From contig JAMLIQ010000003.1 in NCBI GenBank assembly GCA_023954095.1, forward strand, positions 46,986 through 110,985: a stretch of DNA of 64,000 nt, in the 5' to 3' direction. The notes beneath the pieces are model-generated. The model did no database searches and was not told the origin of the DNA. It saw only the letters and a list, made by a program, of their open reading frames with translations. The DNA comes from Burkholderiaceae bacterium (GTDB lineage: Bacteria > Pseudomonadota > Gammaproteobacteria > Burkholderiales > Burkholderiaceae_C). The translations under genes were made by a program, and so were the position numbers. Positions 42,210 to 51,034 of the stretch are shown here, piece by piece (positions within the stretch are counted from its first letter, which is position 1; every line of letters begins with the position of its first letter).

Positions 42210-42605
42210 TCATTGCAGGGAAAAGCGGGCGCGCAATGCGGCCGCAAACGCCGCGGTGCCGCACAGCGTGAGCGTCACGGTGTGCCGCGTCTGCGCCGGT
42301 GCGCCGGGCTCGACGGTGACCCGGCCGCTGGCCTCGTCGTAGCGCAGTTGGTGTGGCGCAGCGCCTTCATGCAGGGTCTGCAGGTCGTAGTCCCAGTCGC
42401 CGCCTTCGTCCAGTGGGCGGCGGCGTCCGGCAAACTCCTGGTGGGCCCAGGACAGCACCTGCTCCAGTTCTGCCAGCAAGGCGGGCAGGTGCTCGGGAGT
42501 GACGCTGGCCATGGCATCCCAGGTGCCCATGCCTGCGTCGTCTTCACTGTGGTCAAAATCGAGGTAGCGCAGGGCCATGGTGTCGCGGTCCGGAAAGACG
42601 CGCAT
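42210..42605 (-). CDS. Small hypothetical protein
   Basis: A 131-residue soluble protein without signal peptide or membrane helix. N-terminus MALRYLDFDHSEDDAG (in-frame ATG at 42578) looks like the conserved start of a small betaproteobacterial family, while 42605 is the first ATG. The middle is acidic and rich in Trp/His (SWAHQEFAGRR), the end is hydrophobic. I do not recognise a function. It is divergent from the ABC ATPase at 42638. Confidence 0.6.
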   Translation of the reverse strand: MRVFPDRDTMALRYLDFDHSEDDAGMGTWDAMASVTPEHLPALLAELEQVLSWAHQEFAGRRRPLDEGGDWDYDLQTLHEGAAPHQLRYDEASGRVTVEPGAPAQTRHTVTLTLCGTAAFAAALRARFSLQ

Positions 42606-42637
42606 TGTCCAGTAGAACCATTGAGGAAAGTACCCCT

Positions 42638-43261
42638 ATGAGCGAAGAAACCCCCGTCCTGCAGGTGGAAGGCCTGGTGTTCGGCTATTCCGGACGGCCC
42701 GTGCTTGCGGACTGGTCCGCCTGCATAGGTACGGGCGCTACCCTGCTGCAAGGGGACGAGAGCAGCGGCAAGACGACCTTGCTGCGCTTGCTGGCCGGGG
42801 TGCTGCCTGCCCAGGCCGGGCGGCTGGTGCTGCGCGGCGCTTCACTGGCCGATGCGCCGCAGGCCTACCGGCGGCAGGTGTTCTGGGAAGACCCCCGCTC
42901 CGATGCCATCGACCCGCTGACGGTGCGCGACTGGCTGCAATCCCTGCCCGCGCAGCATGCCGCCTGGGATGCGTCGGCACTGGCGGCCCATGTGCAAGGT
43001 TTCGGTCTGCAGGAGCATCTGGACAAGAACTTCTACATGCTGTCCACCGGCAGTCGGCGCAAGGTGCTGATGGCGGCGGGGCTCGCATCGGGCGCACCGC
43101 TGACGCTCATCGACGAGCCGGTGGCGGGGCTGGACAACGCATCGCTGCGTTATCTGGGGCAGGCGATTGCCGCCGCTGCTGCGCAGCCGGGCCGCGCCAT
43201 CGTGGTGGCGCACTACGAGCCCTTGCGCGGCGTGCCCTGGCGCGCGGTGTTGGCGCTCTGA
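42638..43261 (+). CDS. Orphan ABC ATPase with degenerate signature
   Basis: A 207-residue stand-alone nucleotide-binding protein of CcmA-like length. Walker A is GDESSGKTTLLRLLAG near 36 (unusual E-S-S), the signature region reads MLSTGSRRKVLMAAGLA in place of LSGGQ, and Walker B is LTLIDEPVAGLDNASL. No permease gene is adjacent. GAGGAAAG lies before the ATG. Heme-exporter (CcmA) or lipid-exporter ATPases are the nearest short relatives, but without a partner the role is unclear. Confidence 0.78.
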   Translation: MSEETPVLQVEGLVFGYSGRPVLADWSACIGTGATLLQGDESSGKTTLLRLLAGVLPAQAGRLVLRGASLADAPQAYRRQVFWEDPRSDAIDPLTVRDWLQSLPAQHAAWDASALAAHVQGFGLQEHLDKNFYMLSTGSRRKVLMAAGLASGAPLTLIDEPVAGLDNASLRYLGQAIAAAAAQPGRAIVVAHYEPLRGVPWRAVLAL

Positions 43262-43266
43262 CGCGC

Positions 43267-44088
43267 CTACATGGCCTTGAACAGATGGGCGTAGAGACGG
43301 CTGACGGCCAGTTTCTCAGGGCGCCCCTGCAGCGCAATGGAGAGCTTTCCGGCGTTGTCGCGCGCCACGCTGCGGATGGCGCTGGCGCGTACCAGGGTGC
43401 CGCGGTGCACCTGCCAGAACACCTGCGGATCGAGCTGGGCCGACAGCTCCTTGAGCGGCGTGCGGACCAGGTACTCGCGCGTGGCGGTGAGCACGCGCAC
43501 GTACTTGTCGGCCGCCTCGAAGTACAGCACGTCGGTCACCGGCACCATGTGGATTTCGGTGCCGTGGCTGACCTGGAGGAGGCTGAGCGGTGCTGCAGAC
43601 GGGGTGCTTGCGCCCCCCAAAGGCGGCGCGGTGGTCGCCAGCAACTGGCGCAGCTGCGCCACGCTTGCTTCTAAAGTGATAGCTGCTGGCGCTTTATTGG
43701 AGAGCGTTTGCTGCAGTTTTTGCACTGTTTTTTGCAGGCGAACACTTTGCACGGGTTTGAGCAGGTAGTCCACAGCCTGCGCCTCGAACGCCTGCACTGC
43801 GTACTGGTCGTAGGCCGTGACAAATACCAGGGCCGGAAAAGGCTGGTCGGCAGGCCAGGCATCGGCCAGTTCCACAGCGGCGTCCAGGCCGCTCAGGCCG
43901 GGCATGCGGATATCGAAGAACAGTACGTCCGGTTCCAGTGCCAATGCTTCGCGCACGGCGGCCAGGCCATCGCCCACGGTGGCCACGACCTGCAGTGCAG
44001 GCCAGGCCCGGGCCAGTTCGTGCTGCAGGGCCGCCGCCAGCAGGGGTTCGTCCTCGGCAATCAGGGCGCGTGGGGCGGTGGTGTTCAT
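43267..44088 (-). CDS. LytTR-family response regulator
   Basis: A 273-residue regulator: receiver domain at ~7-130 with acidic pair EDE and phospho-acceptor in DVLFFDIRMPGLSG near 56, then a LytTR DNA-binding domain (about 170-270) with VTDVLYFEAADKYVRVLT and WQVHRGTLVRASAI. LytTR regulators control surface polysaccharides, quorum or toxin genes in other bacteria. The start overlaps the histidine kinase stop by four bases. The linker between domains is encoded by an interspersed repeat (43668-43712). Confidence 0.93.
   Translation of the reverse strand: MNTTAPRALIAEDEPLLAAALQHELARAWPALQVVATVGDGLAAVREALALEPDVLFFDIRMPGLSGLDAAVELADAWPADQPFPALVFVTAYDQYAVQAFEAQAVDYLLKPVQSVRLQKTVQKLQQTLSNKAPAAITLEASVAQLRQLLATTAPPLGGASTPSAAPLSLLQVSHGTEIHMVPVTDVLYFEAADKYVRVLTATREYLVRTPLKELSAQLDPQVFWQVHRGTLVRASAIRSVARDNAGKLSIALQGRPEKLAVSRLYAHLFKAM
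43668..43712. repeat. Interspersed repeat copy within the response regulator gene
   Basis: TGATAGCTGCTGGCGCTTTA then TTGGAGAGCG, matching the AGCTGCT-GCGCTT half of the family. It codes for part of the inter-domain linker (QQTLSNKAPAAITLEA), a region that tolerates insertion. Confidence 0.6.
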
Positions 44089-45146
44089 GCGGCTGGAAAA
44101 TTCAAGGGAAAAGTGACTCTGGCGCTTGTCCCGCCAGCGGTTACAGCTATCAATTCAAGAGTGCCTTGCGGGCCGTACAAGGTGGCCAGGCGCTCGCGTA
44201 CCTGCGCCAGTCCAAAGTGGCTGGCCGGGCCGTCTGCAGGGGCTGCGGGAGGCTGCGCCAGGCCCACGCCCGTGTCCACCACTTCCAGTGCCAGCAGTGC
44301 GCCCGCAGGGCCGGGCAGGGTGCTGGCGCGCACCTGGATGTGGCCGCCATTGACCTGCGGCTCCAGTCCGTGGCGGATGGCGTTTTCCACCAGCGGCTGC
44401 AGCAGCAAGGGTGGTACGGGGGTTCCCTGCAGGGCTTCGGGCAGGTCGAGTGAAAAGGTCAGGCGCGGGCCCATGCGCACGGCCATGATCTCCAGGTAGT
44501 CGGCCAGGCGGGCAAACTCATCGGCCAGCGGGTGCACGGTGGTGCGCGCACCGCCCAGGGTTGCGCGCAGGTAGGCAATCAGGTGGTCCAGCATGGCCTG
44601 GGCGCGCGGCGGGTCGGTGGCGATCAGCACGCGCAGGTTGGCCAGGGTGTTGAACATCATGTGGGGTTCGAGCTGCGCCTCCAGCAGCTTGAGCCGTGCC
44701 TCGGTGGCATCGCGCTGGGCCTGGGCCATGTGCGCCTGCAGATAGGCCGCCCTGCCCCGGCTGTAGAAGAAGAACGAAATGGCGACGCTGGCCGCCACCG
44801 TGATGAGCAGCGAGGGCACGGCGTCGTGTCCGCGCAGCAGCCCCGTCGCCGTACCGCTGTAGGCGTCGCCCAGGGCCGTACCCAGCACAAAGCCCACGCT
44901 GATGCCGCAGACGATCAAGGCAATGCCGCGCCATCCCATGGGCCAAGGGATATCGCCCGGGCCGCGCAGCCAGTGCCGCCCCAGCTCGATCACCAGCCAG
45001 CTGCACAGGCCGATCCCCAGCGAATATGCCAGCTGCACGTCCCAGGCGCCGTTCTTGGACAGCGTGAGCGCCAGTGCGATCAGGCAGCACAGCACGGCCG
45101 TGATGAGGCCGTGGCGCGCAAACGGGCGGAGTTCAAAGTGCGGCAT
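44085..45146 (-). CDS. LytS-type sensor histidine kinase (HATPase plus His_kinase domain)
   Basis: A 353-residue membrane kinase. About four hydrophobic helices (residues ~12-130) are followed by the His_kinase domain with the phospho-acceptor in LEAQLEPHMMFNTLANLRVL near 176, and an HATPase domain with LLLQPLVENAIRHGLEP near 240 and VVDTGVGLAQP near 290. The start is uncertain: ATG 45146 (used), ATG 45176, or GTG 45203, which would overlap the 2TM gene stop. It is the kinase partner of the LytTR regulator. A repeat copy lies in its last codons (44112-44160). Confidence 0.88.
   Translation of the reverse strand: MPHFELRPFARHGLITAVLCCLIALALTLSKNGAWDVQLAYSLGIGLCSWLVIELGRHWLRGPGDIPWPMGWRGIALIVCGISVGFVLGTALGDAYSGTATGLLRGHDAVPSLLITVAASVAISFFFYSRGRAAYLQAHMAQAQRDATEARLKLLEAQLEPHMMFNTLANLRVLIATDPPRAQAMLDHLIAYLRATLGGARTTVHPLADEFARLADYLEIMAVRMGPRLTFSLDLPEALQGTPVPPLLLQPLVENAIRHGLEPQVNGGHIQVRASTLPGPAGALLALEVVDTGVGLAQPPAAPADGPASHFGLAQVRERLATLYGPQGTLELIAVTAGGTSARVTFPLNFPAA
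44112..44160. repeat. Interspersed repeat copy at the 3' end of the kinase gene
   Basis: CTCTGGCGCTTGTCCCGCCA then GCGGTTACAGCTATCAATT, the family layout in coding sequence near the kinase C-terminus (ELIAVTAGGTSARVTFPL). Confidence 0.6.
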
Positions 45147-45199
45147 GGGGCGTGGCGGGTGGGCGTGGCCTGCCATTGTGCGGCAGGCCGTCCGCGTTC

Positions 45200-45493
45200 T
45201 CACAGCGGAGGCTGGCGGTGCAGCGCTGCGCGTTCGCGCTCAAGCAACTGGGCGTAGAGGCTTCCGCCGGGCATGGCAATCCATACGGCGGCGCCGTGGA
45301 TCAGCAAGCCCAGGCCCCAGCCCAGTGCCGGGAACACCGCCCAGGGATAGCTGCTGCGCGTGGAGAGGAAGGCCAGGAACAGGTTGACAAGAACGTAGAC
45401 ACAGGCATGGGCGTACCAGCCGAGTTTGGCCCCGGCGCGCTTGCGGGCCAGGCGTTCGAGATCAGCGTGTGGGTCAGAGGAAGTGCAGGCCAT
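45200..45493 (-). CDS. 2TM domain protein
   Basis: A 97-residue protein with two hydrophobic helices (about 25-45 and 52-72): GWYAHACVYVLVNLFLAFLS and WAVFPALGWGLGLLIHGAAV. This is the 2TM family, often fused to or next to LytS-type kinases, which fits its position directly upstream of the kinase. A short charged tail follows (LLERERAALHRQ). Function unknown. Confidence 0.8.
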   Translation of the reverse strand: MACTSSDPHADLERLARKRAGAKLGWYAHACVYVLVNLFLAFLSTRSSYPWAVFPALGWGLGLLIHGAAVWIAMPGGSLYAQLLERERAALHRQPPL

Positions 45494-45504
45494 GGCAAGG
45501 TCTT

Positions 45505-46074
45505 TCAGGCAGTGATGAAGTCTTCTGGTGCAGATGTACGGGTTTTGGCCAGTCGCAGCAGCCGCCCGGTGCGGGCTGCAAACACGCCGTTGAACACGCC
45601 ATACACCAGTGCGATCTGCAGGGCGAAGTGGCTGTCGTGCGCCAGCATTGGCTGCAGCGCCAGCTCGACGCCCACCGCCCACTTCACCAGAAAGATGCCG
45701 AGGATGAGCAGCAGCGGCCAGCCGCTGCCGGGCAGCTCGAAGCGACGGAGGGTGGCGTCGTAGCGGGTGCCCGCGGGGGCTGTGCGGTGCAGCCACAGCG
45801 AAAGCGCAGCCACGGCACAGGCGGCGACCAGCCAGGCGCCGAGGATGGCGGGCAACTGCGGCAGGGCTCCAAAGGCCGAGCCCAGGCCCCAGACAGAAAA
45901 CGCCGTCATTGCCATGGGCATCAGCAGCACGCGGCGCAGGCCTGCGCTGCGGGCAAAGAACTGGCTGGCACCCAGCCAGATCAGGGCGGCAAGCAGCATC
46001 CAAACCCAGGAGGGGGTGTGCTGGACAATGGTCAGCAGCATGCGGGGCTGCTGCGCGGCAAGGGTCAAGAGCAT
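45505..46074 (-). CDS. DUF6622-type membrane protein
   Basis: A 189-residue inner-membrane protein with about six hydrophobic segments: TPSWVWMLLAALIWLGASQ, MTAFSVWGLGSAFGAL, and FALQIALVYGVFNGVFAARTG. It resembles the family now called DUF6622. It heads the minus-strand run DUF6622-2TM-LytS-LytTR, with 11 bases to the 2TM gene. Function unknown. Confidence 0.72.
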   Translation of the reverse strand: MLLTLAAQQPRMLLTIVQHTPSWVWMLLAALIWLGASQFFARSAGLRRVLLMPMAMTAFSVWGLGSAFGALPQLPAILGAWLVAACAVAALSLWLHRTAPAGTRYDATLRRFELPGSGWPLLLILGIFLVKWAVGVELALQPMLAHDSHFALQIALVYGVFNGVFAARTGRLLRLAKTRTSAPEDFITA

Positions 46075-46366
46075 GGCGAGCCTTTCAAAACAGAGGGGAG
46101 AAGGCCCGTACTTTCGCCGCCACCCCTGCGCCGGGCCAGCGCCGTGCGACGAAATGCGGTCTGGATGCCGCCAGATGCAGCGCGGGGGAGCGAATGGGGT
46201 TGTCCCGGGACCGGTATCCCCCGGTTTTCTCGGGGTACGGCGGCCTCGGAATGCTGATAAGCTGGCGCCTGCACTTGGTTACAAACCTGCAAAGGCTGTG
46301 AGCGCACCACGTACCGCACGGCCCCGCATCAACAACAACCCGGATCACGGTCCGCATTGCCTTGGG
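46075..46366. other. Intergenic region before the PAS-GGDEF gene
   Basis: About 290 bases, divergent between DUF6622 and the cyclase. It holds a short ACCGG/CCGGT hairpin near 46210-46227 but nothing matching a c-di-GMP riboswitch. No gene is credible. Confidence 0.4.
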
Positions 46367-47686
46367 ATGACAACCGCCAGATCTTCAGCCCCTCCTTCCG
46401 CCAGTTCGCTGGCCTTGGGACTTCCGGACAGCGTTGTGCTGGACGTGATCACGCGCGATTCCGGGGGGACGGTGGCGCTGATCAATCGCGATCTGCAGGT
46501 GGTTTACTGCAATGCCGAATACGCACGCTGGTTCGCCGCCACGCCGGACCAGATGGTCGGCAGGACGCTGGTCGAGCTCTACGGCGCTGCCGACAGCGTG
46601 CGTTTCATGCCCTTTGTCGAGCGGGTGCTGTCGGGTGAGCGCATGGAGTACCAGCGCCTGCTGCACAACCCCTATGGCGCGGAGGAATGGCGCACCATCT
46701 GCCTGACGCCGGCCCGCAATACCCGGGGCGAAATCGTTGGTTTCATTACCTGTGCCATTGACGTGCACGAACTGCAGGTCACCATGAATGCCCTGCGGGT
46801 CGCCAACCAGCGGCTGTCCTCGCACATGGACAACAGCCCCCTGGCTGTGCTGGAGATGGACCAGGAACTGCGTTTGCTGCATTGCTCGGAGCGTGCCGTG
46901 CAACTCATGGGCTGGGCGTCGGAGCCATCGCTGCACGGACGCTATCTGCCCGAGTTGTTGCAGACGAAGGATGCGCGTCTGAACCAGGCCTTGCAGCGTC
47001 TTCGACAAGGGCGGGAAGGACAGAACCGCGTTGAAACCTGTTTTGTGCGCCACGGTGGCGCTGAAATCCATGCGGAATGGTTCAACTCGGCGCTGACCGA
47101 TGCGCAAGGCCATGTCACATCCATCATGGCGCTGGTGCAGGACGTGTCGGACCGGGTGCAGGTGGCGCGCCAGCAGCAGTACGTAGCGAACCACGATGCA
47201 CTCACGGGTTTGTACAACCGTGCCGCGTTTCAGGAGCAGCTGGCGCATTCGCTGGAGCGCGTTCGGTGCAACGGCGGTGCGGTCGCGCTGCTCTTCATCG
47301 ATCTGGACGGCTTCAAGCGCATCAACGATGAGCAAGGCCACCAGGCCGGGGACGAAGTGCTGCGCATCGTCGCGCAGCGGCTGACCAGCGCCGTGCGCGA
47401 CGGCGACACCGTCGCGCGTCTGGGGGGGGATGAGTTCCTGGTCATGCTCGACAGCGACCTGACGTCCCACGAGCCCCACGTCATCGGGCACCGCATCATC
47501 GAGGCACTCAATCAGCCCATGGTGGTCGATGGAGTCAGCCTGTGCGTCGGGGCCAGCATTGGCGTGGCCGTGCACCCGCCCATGGCGGGCGAGATCGATG
47601 TACTGATGGGCGCGGCCGATCAGGCCATGTATGCCGCCAAGCGCGACGGCAAAGGGCGCCTGCGCTACGCTGGTGTTCCCGCCTGA
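46367..47686 (+). CDS. PAS-PAS-GGDEF diguanylate cyclase
   Basis: A 439-residue soluble protein: first PAS at ~25-140 (VVLDVITRDSGGTVALINRD, NAEYARWFAATPDQMVG), second PAS at ~150-265, GGDEF domain at ~280-435. The catalytic LGGDEF is intact, preceded five residues earlier by the RDGD inhibitory c-di-GMP site. It should make c-di-GMP in response to a PAS signal. There is no strong ribosome site before the ATG; a GTG at 46300 is an alternative. Its stop overlaps the convergent oxidase gene by 22 bases. Confidence 0.9.
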   Translation: MTTARSSAPPSASSLALGLPDSVVLDVITRDSGGTVALINRDLQVVYCNAEYARWFAATPDQMVGRTLVELYGAADSVRFMPFVERVLSGERMEYQRLLHNPYGAEEWRTICLTPARNTRGEIVGFITCAIDVHELQVTMNALRVANQRLSSHMDNSPLAVLEMDQELRLLHCSERAVQLMGWASEPSLHGRYLPELLQTKDARLNQALQRLRQGREGQNRVETCFVRHGGAEIHAEWFNSALTDAQGHVTSIMALVQDVSDRVQVARQQQYVANHDALTGLYNRAAFQEQLAHSLERVRCNGGAVALLFIDLDGFKRINDEQGHQAGDEVLRIVAQRLTSAVRDGDTVARLGGDEFLVMLDSDLTSHEPHVIGHRIIEALNQPMVVDGVSLCVGASIGVAVHPPMAGEIDVLMGAADQAMYAAKRDGKGRLRYAGVPA

Positions 47687-49170
47687 ACGGTATCCGCAGG
47701 ATTGCCCGGCAGCGCGATGCTCTGCTGGAAGCAAAAGAAGTTTCCGGGGTCGTACATCGCCTTGGCCTGCTGCAAGGCAGGGTAGGCCGCGCCCCAGTAG
47801 GCGTGGCTGAAATCCTGCAGGCGGCTGTCGGGGTAGTTCTGGTACACATGCCCGTTGAGGAATGGGCGTACCAGCTGCATGAAGCGGTCGAGCCAGGCCT
47901 CCATTTCGATGCGCTCCTGCGGGTTGCGCCAGAACACGTCCACCACCAGATCGGCGTCCACGTTGCGGTGGATGAAGGCGCTGCCGTCCACCGGGTAGCG
48001 GTTGATCGCGCCCCCATAGGGCTCAAGGTAGGCGAGGGACCAGGGATTGGGCGAGGTCGCAAAGAAGTCGACGATGCTTTGCCACTGCGCCTGTGTGAGC
48101 GGCTGGCTGATGTAGCCACAGGCCTTGGTTTCACAAATGCCGTCGGGCAAGGCGTCCGGCAGGGTGTAGGGGTGGTCTTCGAGCCAGACGTTCATGTCCG
48201 GATAGGTGCCGGTTTGACTGGCCAGCAGCTGTGCGCCGGGGAGCGCAAGCAAGGGAGCAATGGCCTGCATGCCTGATTCCTGCGACCCGCAGAACATGCC
48301 TTGCGCCATGTACACCGGTTGCCCGTTCAGGATACCCAGGTTCATCATGTAGCCCAGTGCATCCGGGGCCCCCGAGCGCATGTATTGTTTTTGCAGCAGT
48401 TCCAGCGCCTGTGCGGCGCAAGCCGCGCTCCAGCCGATGGACCATGCCCAGACCTGGTCCAGCGGCAGCATGCGGTAAGTCACCTGCAGCAGGACGCCGA
48501 AGTTGCCCCCGGTGCCGCCCCGCATCGCCCAGTACAGCAGGGGGTTCTCGTTTTTGCTGGCGGTGACGATGCGTCCGTCCGCCAGCGCCACGCGCATGGA
48601 TTCGACCAGATCGCTCTGGATGCCAAACGCACGGGAGGTGTAGCCGTAGCCCCCGCCCTGTACAAAGCCGCCCACGCACACGCTGCCACAGGCCCCCGTG
48701 GGGACATGCCAGCCGGTGTGGTTCATTGCGGCGTTGAAGTGGTCGAAATCGGTTCCAGGCAGCACATGCACGCGCTGGGCAGGGCGGTCGAGTACCACGC
48801 CGCGCATTTCGCTCAGGTCCACCACCATGCCATCGTTGACCGAGTAGCCTGCTGTGCTGTGCCCGCCGCAGCGCACGGCCACCCAAAGGCGGTAGCGGTG
48901 TGCGACGGCAAGGCATTCCAGCACATCGTTTTCGCAGACGCAGTACACGATGATCTGCGGAAAGGCCTGAAAGGCGGGGTTGGACTCCTGGCGCGCCGCG
49001 TCATAGTCCGGGCTGGAAGGCAGCACCACGCGCCCCGCCAGCGCCGCCTCCAGGTGGGCCACGGCCTCCCATGGCATGGCATGGGAGGCTCCTGGGCGGG
49101 AGGCCAGAGACCGAAAATGCGCCACGCGGGCGTCCTTGGCGAGGCGGGCAGGGCTTTTGCGATGGGCCAT
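47665..49170 (-). CDS. FAD-linked oxidase of the berberine-bridge type (BBE)
   Basis: A 501-residue oxidase. FAD domain: RCGGHSTAGYSVNDGMVVD near residue 105, where the His is the usual 8-alpha-FAD link, and GACGSVCVGGFVQGGGYG near 160, where the first Cys aligns with the second covalent FAD link of bicovalent members. The C-terminal BBE motif AYWGAAYPALQQAKAMYDPGNFF (shortened: AYWGAAYPALQQAK) is intact. Such enzymes oxidise sugars, alkaloids or phenolic compounds with oxygen. No signal peptide is obvious. The start at 49170 has GGAG upstream. Confidence 0.88.
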   Translation of the reverse strand: MAHRKSPARLAKDARVAHFRSLASRPGASHAMPWEAVAHLEAALAGRVVLPSSPDYDAARQESNPAFQAFPQIIVYCVCENDVLECLAVAHRYRLWVAVRCGGHSTAGYSVNDGMVVDLSEMRGVVLDRPAQRVHVLPGTDFDHFNAAMNHTGWHVPTGACGSVCVGGFVQGGGYGYTSRAFGIQSDLVESMRVALADGRIVTASKNENPLLYWAMRGGTGGNFGVLLQVTYRMLPLDQVWAWSIGWSAACAAQALELLQKQYMRSGAPDALGYMMNLGILNGQPVYMAQGMFCGSQESGMQAIAPLLALPGAQLLASQTGTYPDMNVWLEDHPYTLPDALPDGICETKACGYISQPLTQAQWQSIVDFFATSPNPWSLAYLEPYGGAINRYPVDGSAFIHRNVDADLVVDVFWRNPQERIEMEAWLDRFMQLVRPFLNGHVYQNYPDSRLQDFSHAYWGAAYPALQQAKAMYDPGNFFCFQQSIALPGNPADTVQAGTPA

Positions 49171-49334
49171 GGGGCGGGTCTCCGAAAAACCTTCGGTGTA
49201 ACGCAAAGCATGCGGTTCTGCAAGCCTTGTGCAAAAAAGACGGCGCTTGTGCGGGCAGGGTGTGAGATGGTGCGCCCTGCGGCGCAGGATAATCCACCGT
49301 TTTCACCCAGCCGCAAGGCCCGAAGGACGCAAGC

Positions 49335-50159
49335 GTGGACACAATTTTGCTGCTCAAGGCAGCCATCATGGGGGTGGTTGAGGGCCTGACCGAGTTTTTG
49401 CCCATCTCTTCCACGGGCCACCTCATCCTGGCGGGCGCGCTGCTCGGTTTCGATGACGACAAGGCCAAGGTGTTCGATATTGCCATCCAGACCGGTGCCA
49501 TCTTCGCGGTCATCCTGGTGTACTGGCAAAAAATCCGCGATACGCTGGCGGCGCTGCCCAGTTCGCGCCAGGCGCAGCGGTTTGCACTCAATGTTCTGAT
49601 TGGTTTTCTGCCTGCCGTCGTGCTGGGCCTGGCGTTTGGCAAGGTCATCAAGGCGCACCTGTTTACGCCGCTGGTGGTGGCCAGTACCTTCATTCTGGGC
49701 GGTTTCGTCATCTTGTGGGCCGAGCGGCGTTCGCCTGCCGCCACGCGGGTGACGTCGGTGGATGACATGTCGGCGCTCGATGCGCTCAAGGTGGGGCTGG
49801 TGCAATGCCTGGCCATGGTGCCGGGCACCAGCCGCAGCGGGGCCACCATCATCGGCGGCATGTTGCTCGGACTCTCACGCAAGGCGGCGACCGACTACTC
49901 CTTCTTCCTGGCCATGCCCACCCTGATCGGCGCGGGCGTCTACAGCCTGTACAAGGAGCGCGCGCTGCTGTCTGTAGGCGATGCGCCATTGTTCGCCGTG
50001 GGCCTGCTGTTTTCCTTTTTGAGTGCCTGGGTCTGCGTGCGCTGGCTGCTGCGGTACATCAGCAGCCATAGCTTTGTGCCTTTTGCCTGGTACCGCATCG
50101 TGTTTGGCGTGGTGGTTCTTGTGACAGCAGGAATGGGCTGGGTGCGCTGGGAGGGCTGA
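49335..50159 (+). CDS. uppP: Undecaprenyl-diphosphatase UppP (BacA)
   Basis: A 274-residue inner-membrane phosphatase that recycles undecaprenyl diphosphate for cell-wall synthesis and gives bacitracin tolerance. The active-site motifs are present: [20 protein letters not shown] near residue 14 and [20 protein letters not shown] near 160. The start is a GTG with GAAGGACG upstream. The mipA-type gene begins two bases after its stop. Confidence 0.96.
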   Translation: MDTILLLKAAIMGVVEGLTEFLPISSTGHLILAGALLGFDDDKAKVFDIAIQTGAIFAVILVYWQKIRDTLAALPSSRQAQRFALNVLIGFLPAVVLGLAFGKVIKAHLFTPLVVASTFILGGFVILWAERRSPAATRVTSVDDMSALDALKVGLVQCLAMVPGTSRSGATIIGGMLLGLSRKAATDYSFFLAMPTLIGAGVYSLYKERALLSVGDAPLFAVGLLFSFLSAWVCVRWLLRYISSHSFVPFAWYRIVFGVVVLVTAGMGWVRWEG

Positions 50160-50161
50160 TA

Positions 50162-51019
50162 ATGCCCTGCATGAATCCTCTTGCTTCGTTCCGCGCGCGT
50201 CCGGCGGCTGCGGCCTTGTTGCTGGCGTCGCCCCTGGTCGCCGCAGCCCAGTTGCGGCCTGTGCCCGCCCAGGAAACCGAAAAGGGCTTTACCTGGGCCT
50301 TGGGCGCCTATGTGGCCAACGGCCCCAGCTACCCCGGCAGTGCCGAGCGAAGCACCGGCGTGCGGCCCGTCATCGGCCTGGAAGTGGGCCGCTATACCAT
50401 CAGTTCGGGGGGCGGCGGATCGCTGCTGGACTTTGACCTGGATGCCCGTGACTCTGGTGTGACCGCCCGCCTGTTCGAGTGGGACCACTTCCGTTTGAGT
50501 GCCGGTCTGCGGCTCGACGGCGGCCGCAAGGGCGAGGGCGATGCCATCCTCAGCGGCCTGCCGGATGTGAAGCGCACCCTGCGTGGCCGTCTGAGCGCCA
50601 TTTATGACTTCCCGGAGCACCTTTCGCTGCGCAGCACGCTGAACCAGGATCTGCTGGGCCATGGCGGCGGCGCCACGCTGCAGACGTCGGCGCGCTACGA
50701 ATTTCGCATCAGCGACCGCACCGAGATCTCGATCGGGGCGGGCTTTACCCTGGCGGATGCCACCTACATGCGCAGCTTCATGGGCGTTCCGGCGGGCGTG
50801 GCGGGTGTTACTACCGCGCTGCCGGCCTACCAGCCCGGCGGGGGCATGCACAGTACCGATGTAGGGCTGGAAATCAAGACCGCCGTGGCCGACCGCTGGG
50901 TAGTGTTTGGCGGCGTGCGCTACCAGCAATTGCGCGGCGATGCGCGGCGCAGCCCGCTGGCCGTCAAACCCGACAGTTATGGAGTGTCGCTCGGACTGGC
51001 TTACCGCTGCTGCCGTTGA
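50162..51019 (+). CDS. MipA/OmpV family outer-membrane protein
   Basis: A 285-residue outer-membrane protein: signal peptide AAAALLLASPLVAAAQ, then the MipA/OmpV beta-barrel with GAYVANGPSYPGSAERSTGVRP, and near the end GVSLGLAYRCCR. MipA scaffolds murein hydrolases and synthases; OmpV is a porin-like relative. The gene follows uppP at two bases, a cell-wall pairing. M4 (50171) is an alternative start. The usual C-terminal Phe is replaced by CCR, which is odd for a barrel end. Confidence 0.85.
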   Translation: MPCMNPLASFRARPAAAALLLASPLVAAAQLRPVPAQETEKGFTWALGAYVANGPSYPGSAERSTGVRPVIGLEVGRYTISSGGGGSLLDFDLDARDSGVTARLFEWDHFRLSAGLRLDGGRKGEGDAILSGLPDVKRTLRGRLSAIYDFPEHLSLRSTLNQDLLGHGGGATLQTSARYEFRISDRTEISIGAGFTLADATYMRSFMGVPAGVAGVTTALPAYQPGGGMHSTDVGLEIKTAVADRWVVFGGVRYQQLRGDARRSPLAVKPDSYGVSLGLAYRCCR

Positions 51020-51034
51020 CAGTATTTCGGGCAG

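Noticed and set aside
42210-42605. Antitoxin or regulator for the orphan ABC ATPase
   Set aside because: No DNA-binding or toxin-antitoxin features; adjacency is divergent only.
46210-46240. c-di-GMP riboswitch before the GGDEF gene
   Set aside because: Only a small CCGG hairpin; none of the GEMM core bases are present.
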